Source of the DNA: an uncultured Victivallales bacterium
GTDB lineage: Bacteria > Verrucomicrobiota > Lentisphaeria > Oligosphaerales > JAFGRS01
Direction: 5' to 3'
Length of the DNA stretch: 15,127 nt
Assembly (NCBI GenBank): GCA_903834675.1
Contig: CAILKC010000727.1
Span: 1 to 15,127, forward strand
The notes beneath the pieces are model-generated. The model was not told where the DNA came from. It saw only the letters and a program-made list of their open reading frames with translations, and made no database searches. This document shows positions 14,382-15,127 of this stretch, in pieces. Position 1 is the first letter of the stretch, and each line of letters begins with the position of its first letter. Position numbers and translations under genes: made by a program.

Positions 14382-15127
14382 GGCGCTGCATCTCCTGGCG
14401 CGGACTGCAAACCTGGCGCGGGCTCGGGGGCCGGACGCTGGCGGGCCAACAGAACCTGGTAGACCGCCGCCCCACCGAGCGCGCCGACACAGGGGGCGAG
14501 GATGTAGACGGTGAAGAAGCCGCCACGCGGGCCGGGGATGGCCACGCTGCCCCAGCCAGCGAACCAGGCAAACAGCCGCGGCCCGAAGTCCCGCGCCGGA
14601 TTGAAGCCCGCCTGGGTGAGCGGTGCGATGATGGAGATGTTGAGAGCCAGCGCCAGACCGATGCAGACGGGTAGCAGCGCCCCGCCGGGGCCGGCCGCGT
14701 TGGCCCGGTCGGTGAGCGCAAACACGAACAGCGCCAGCAAGGCAGCGCCGACCCCCTCCCCCAGCATGGCCTGCCAGAGAGTCACATCGCCGTTGGCCAG
14801 CAGTCCGGCAGCCACCAGGCCGGGATTCGGAAAGTACTCGCCGTAGACCATCGCCGACAAGACGCTGCCCGGACACCCCCGCACCAGCCCGTGCGCCCGC
14901 TCAAAACGCTCGATGACCCCGTGGAATAACCCGTACAGCAACGCCGCGGCGCAGAAAGCCCCCGCTAGCTGCGCCAGCAGGTACGGCGCCACCCGTCGCC
15001 GCGGGAAACCGCGGAAGGCGGTGAAGGCTAAGGTCATGGCCGGATTGAGGTGCGCCCCGGAGATGGCGCCCGCGGTGTAGATCGCCAGCGCCACCGCCAC
15101 GCCCCACACCAGCGCTACCAGGCCAAG
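14378..15127 (-). CDS. Aquaglyceroporin (GlpF-like MIP channel), 5' end cut off
   Basis: A membrane channel of the major intrinsic protein family. The reading frame remains open to the window edge, so roughly the first membrane helix lies outside. Both pore motifs are present: SGAHLNPAMT and, in the second half, AGFNPARDFGPRLFAWFAGWG. The Asp after the second NPAR (NPARD) and the close match of that stretch to GlpF mark it as a glycerol-type channel rather than a water-only aquaporin. Hydrophobic helices can be followed through to VGALGGAAVYQVLL, then a Pro/Ala-rich tail ends the protein. Such channels also pass urea, arsenite, boric acid and other small neutral molecules; the cargo cannot be read here. 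It is cotranscribed with, and overlaps, the G3E GTPase. No glycerol kinase is visible in the window. Confidence 0.93.
   Translation of the reverse strand, partial: LGLVALVWGVAVALAIYTAGAISGAHLNPAMTLAFTAFRGFPRRRVAPYLLAQLAGAFCAAALLYGLFHGVIERFERAHGLVRGCPGSVLSAMVYGEYFPNPGLVAAGLLANGDVTLWQAMLGEGVGAALLALFVFALTDRANAAGPGGALLPVCIGLALALNISIIAPLTQAGFNPARDFGPRLFAWFAGWGSVAIPGPRGGFFTVYILAPCVGALGGAAVYQVLLARQRPAPEPAPGLQSAPGDAAP

Overview
The window is GC-rich bacterial DNA carrying twelve protein genes. The best clue to the host is a type IV-type pseudopilin at 9667-10305 with a textbook [11 protein letters not shown]-terminus and an H-x9-DG motif near its C-terminus, a combination typical of the Planctomycetes/Verrucomicrobia/Lentisphaerae group. 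A URO-D-like protein next to a Gfo/Idh/MocA oxidoreductase fits the same group. The exact phylum cannot be settled from the sequence alone.

Layout. (1) 141-2512, minus strand: a translationally coupled pair, URO-D/corrinoid-methyltransferase-like protein then Gfo/Idh/MocA oxidoreductase. (2) 2703-3467, plus: an orphan single-pass membrane protein with a coiled coil. (3) 3581-5320, minus: a BatB-BatC-like fusion of a von Willebrand A domain and TPR repeats. (4) 5321-5785: no gene, but a perfect-stem hairpin with one bulge, a 264-bp MITE-like element with 19-bp terminal inverted repeats and 10-bp flanking direct repeats, and a good sigma70-type promoter. (5) 5786-9615, plus: a probable operon of a tandem (double) FabZ-like hot-dog protein, seryl-tRNA synthetase and a YkgJ/FliB-like cysteine-cluster protein. 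The last gene carries an in-frame array of 31/32-bp hairpin repeats. (6) 9667-10305, minus: the pseudopilin. (7) 10586-13195, plus: two M24-family metallopeptidases in a row, both with all five metal ligands. (8) 13284-15127, minus: an aquaglyceroporin, cut by the window edge, overlapping a CobW/COG0523-type GTPase by four bases.

Most content is ordinary housekeeping or accessory metabolism, and I do not see a defence island, CRISPR array, prophage or biosynthetic cluster. The strongest unusual observations are three. In the double FabZ protein, domain 1 keeps the catalytic His but has lost the Glu, while domain 2 keeps the Glu but has lost the His, so the fusion should form a single composite active site. 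The MITE-like element at 5382-5645 has a recognisable target duplication. The hairpin repeat array inside the FliB-like gene keeps the reading frame only because 31-bp and 32-bp units alternate.
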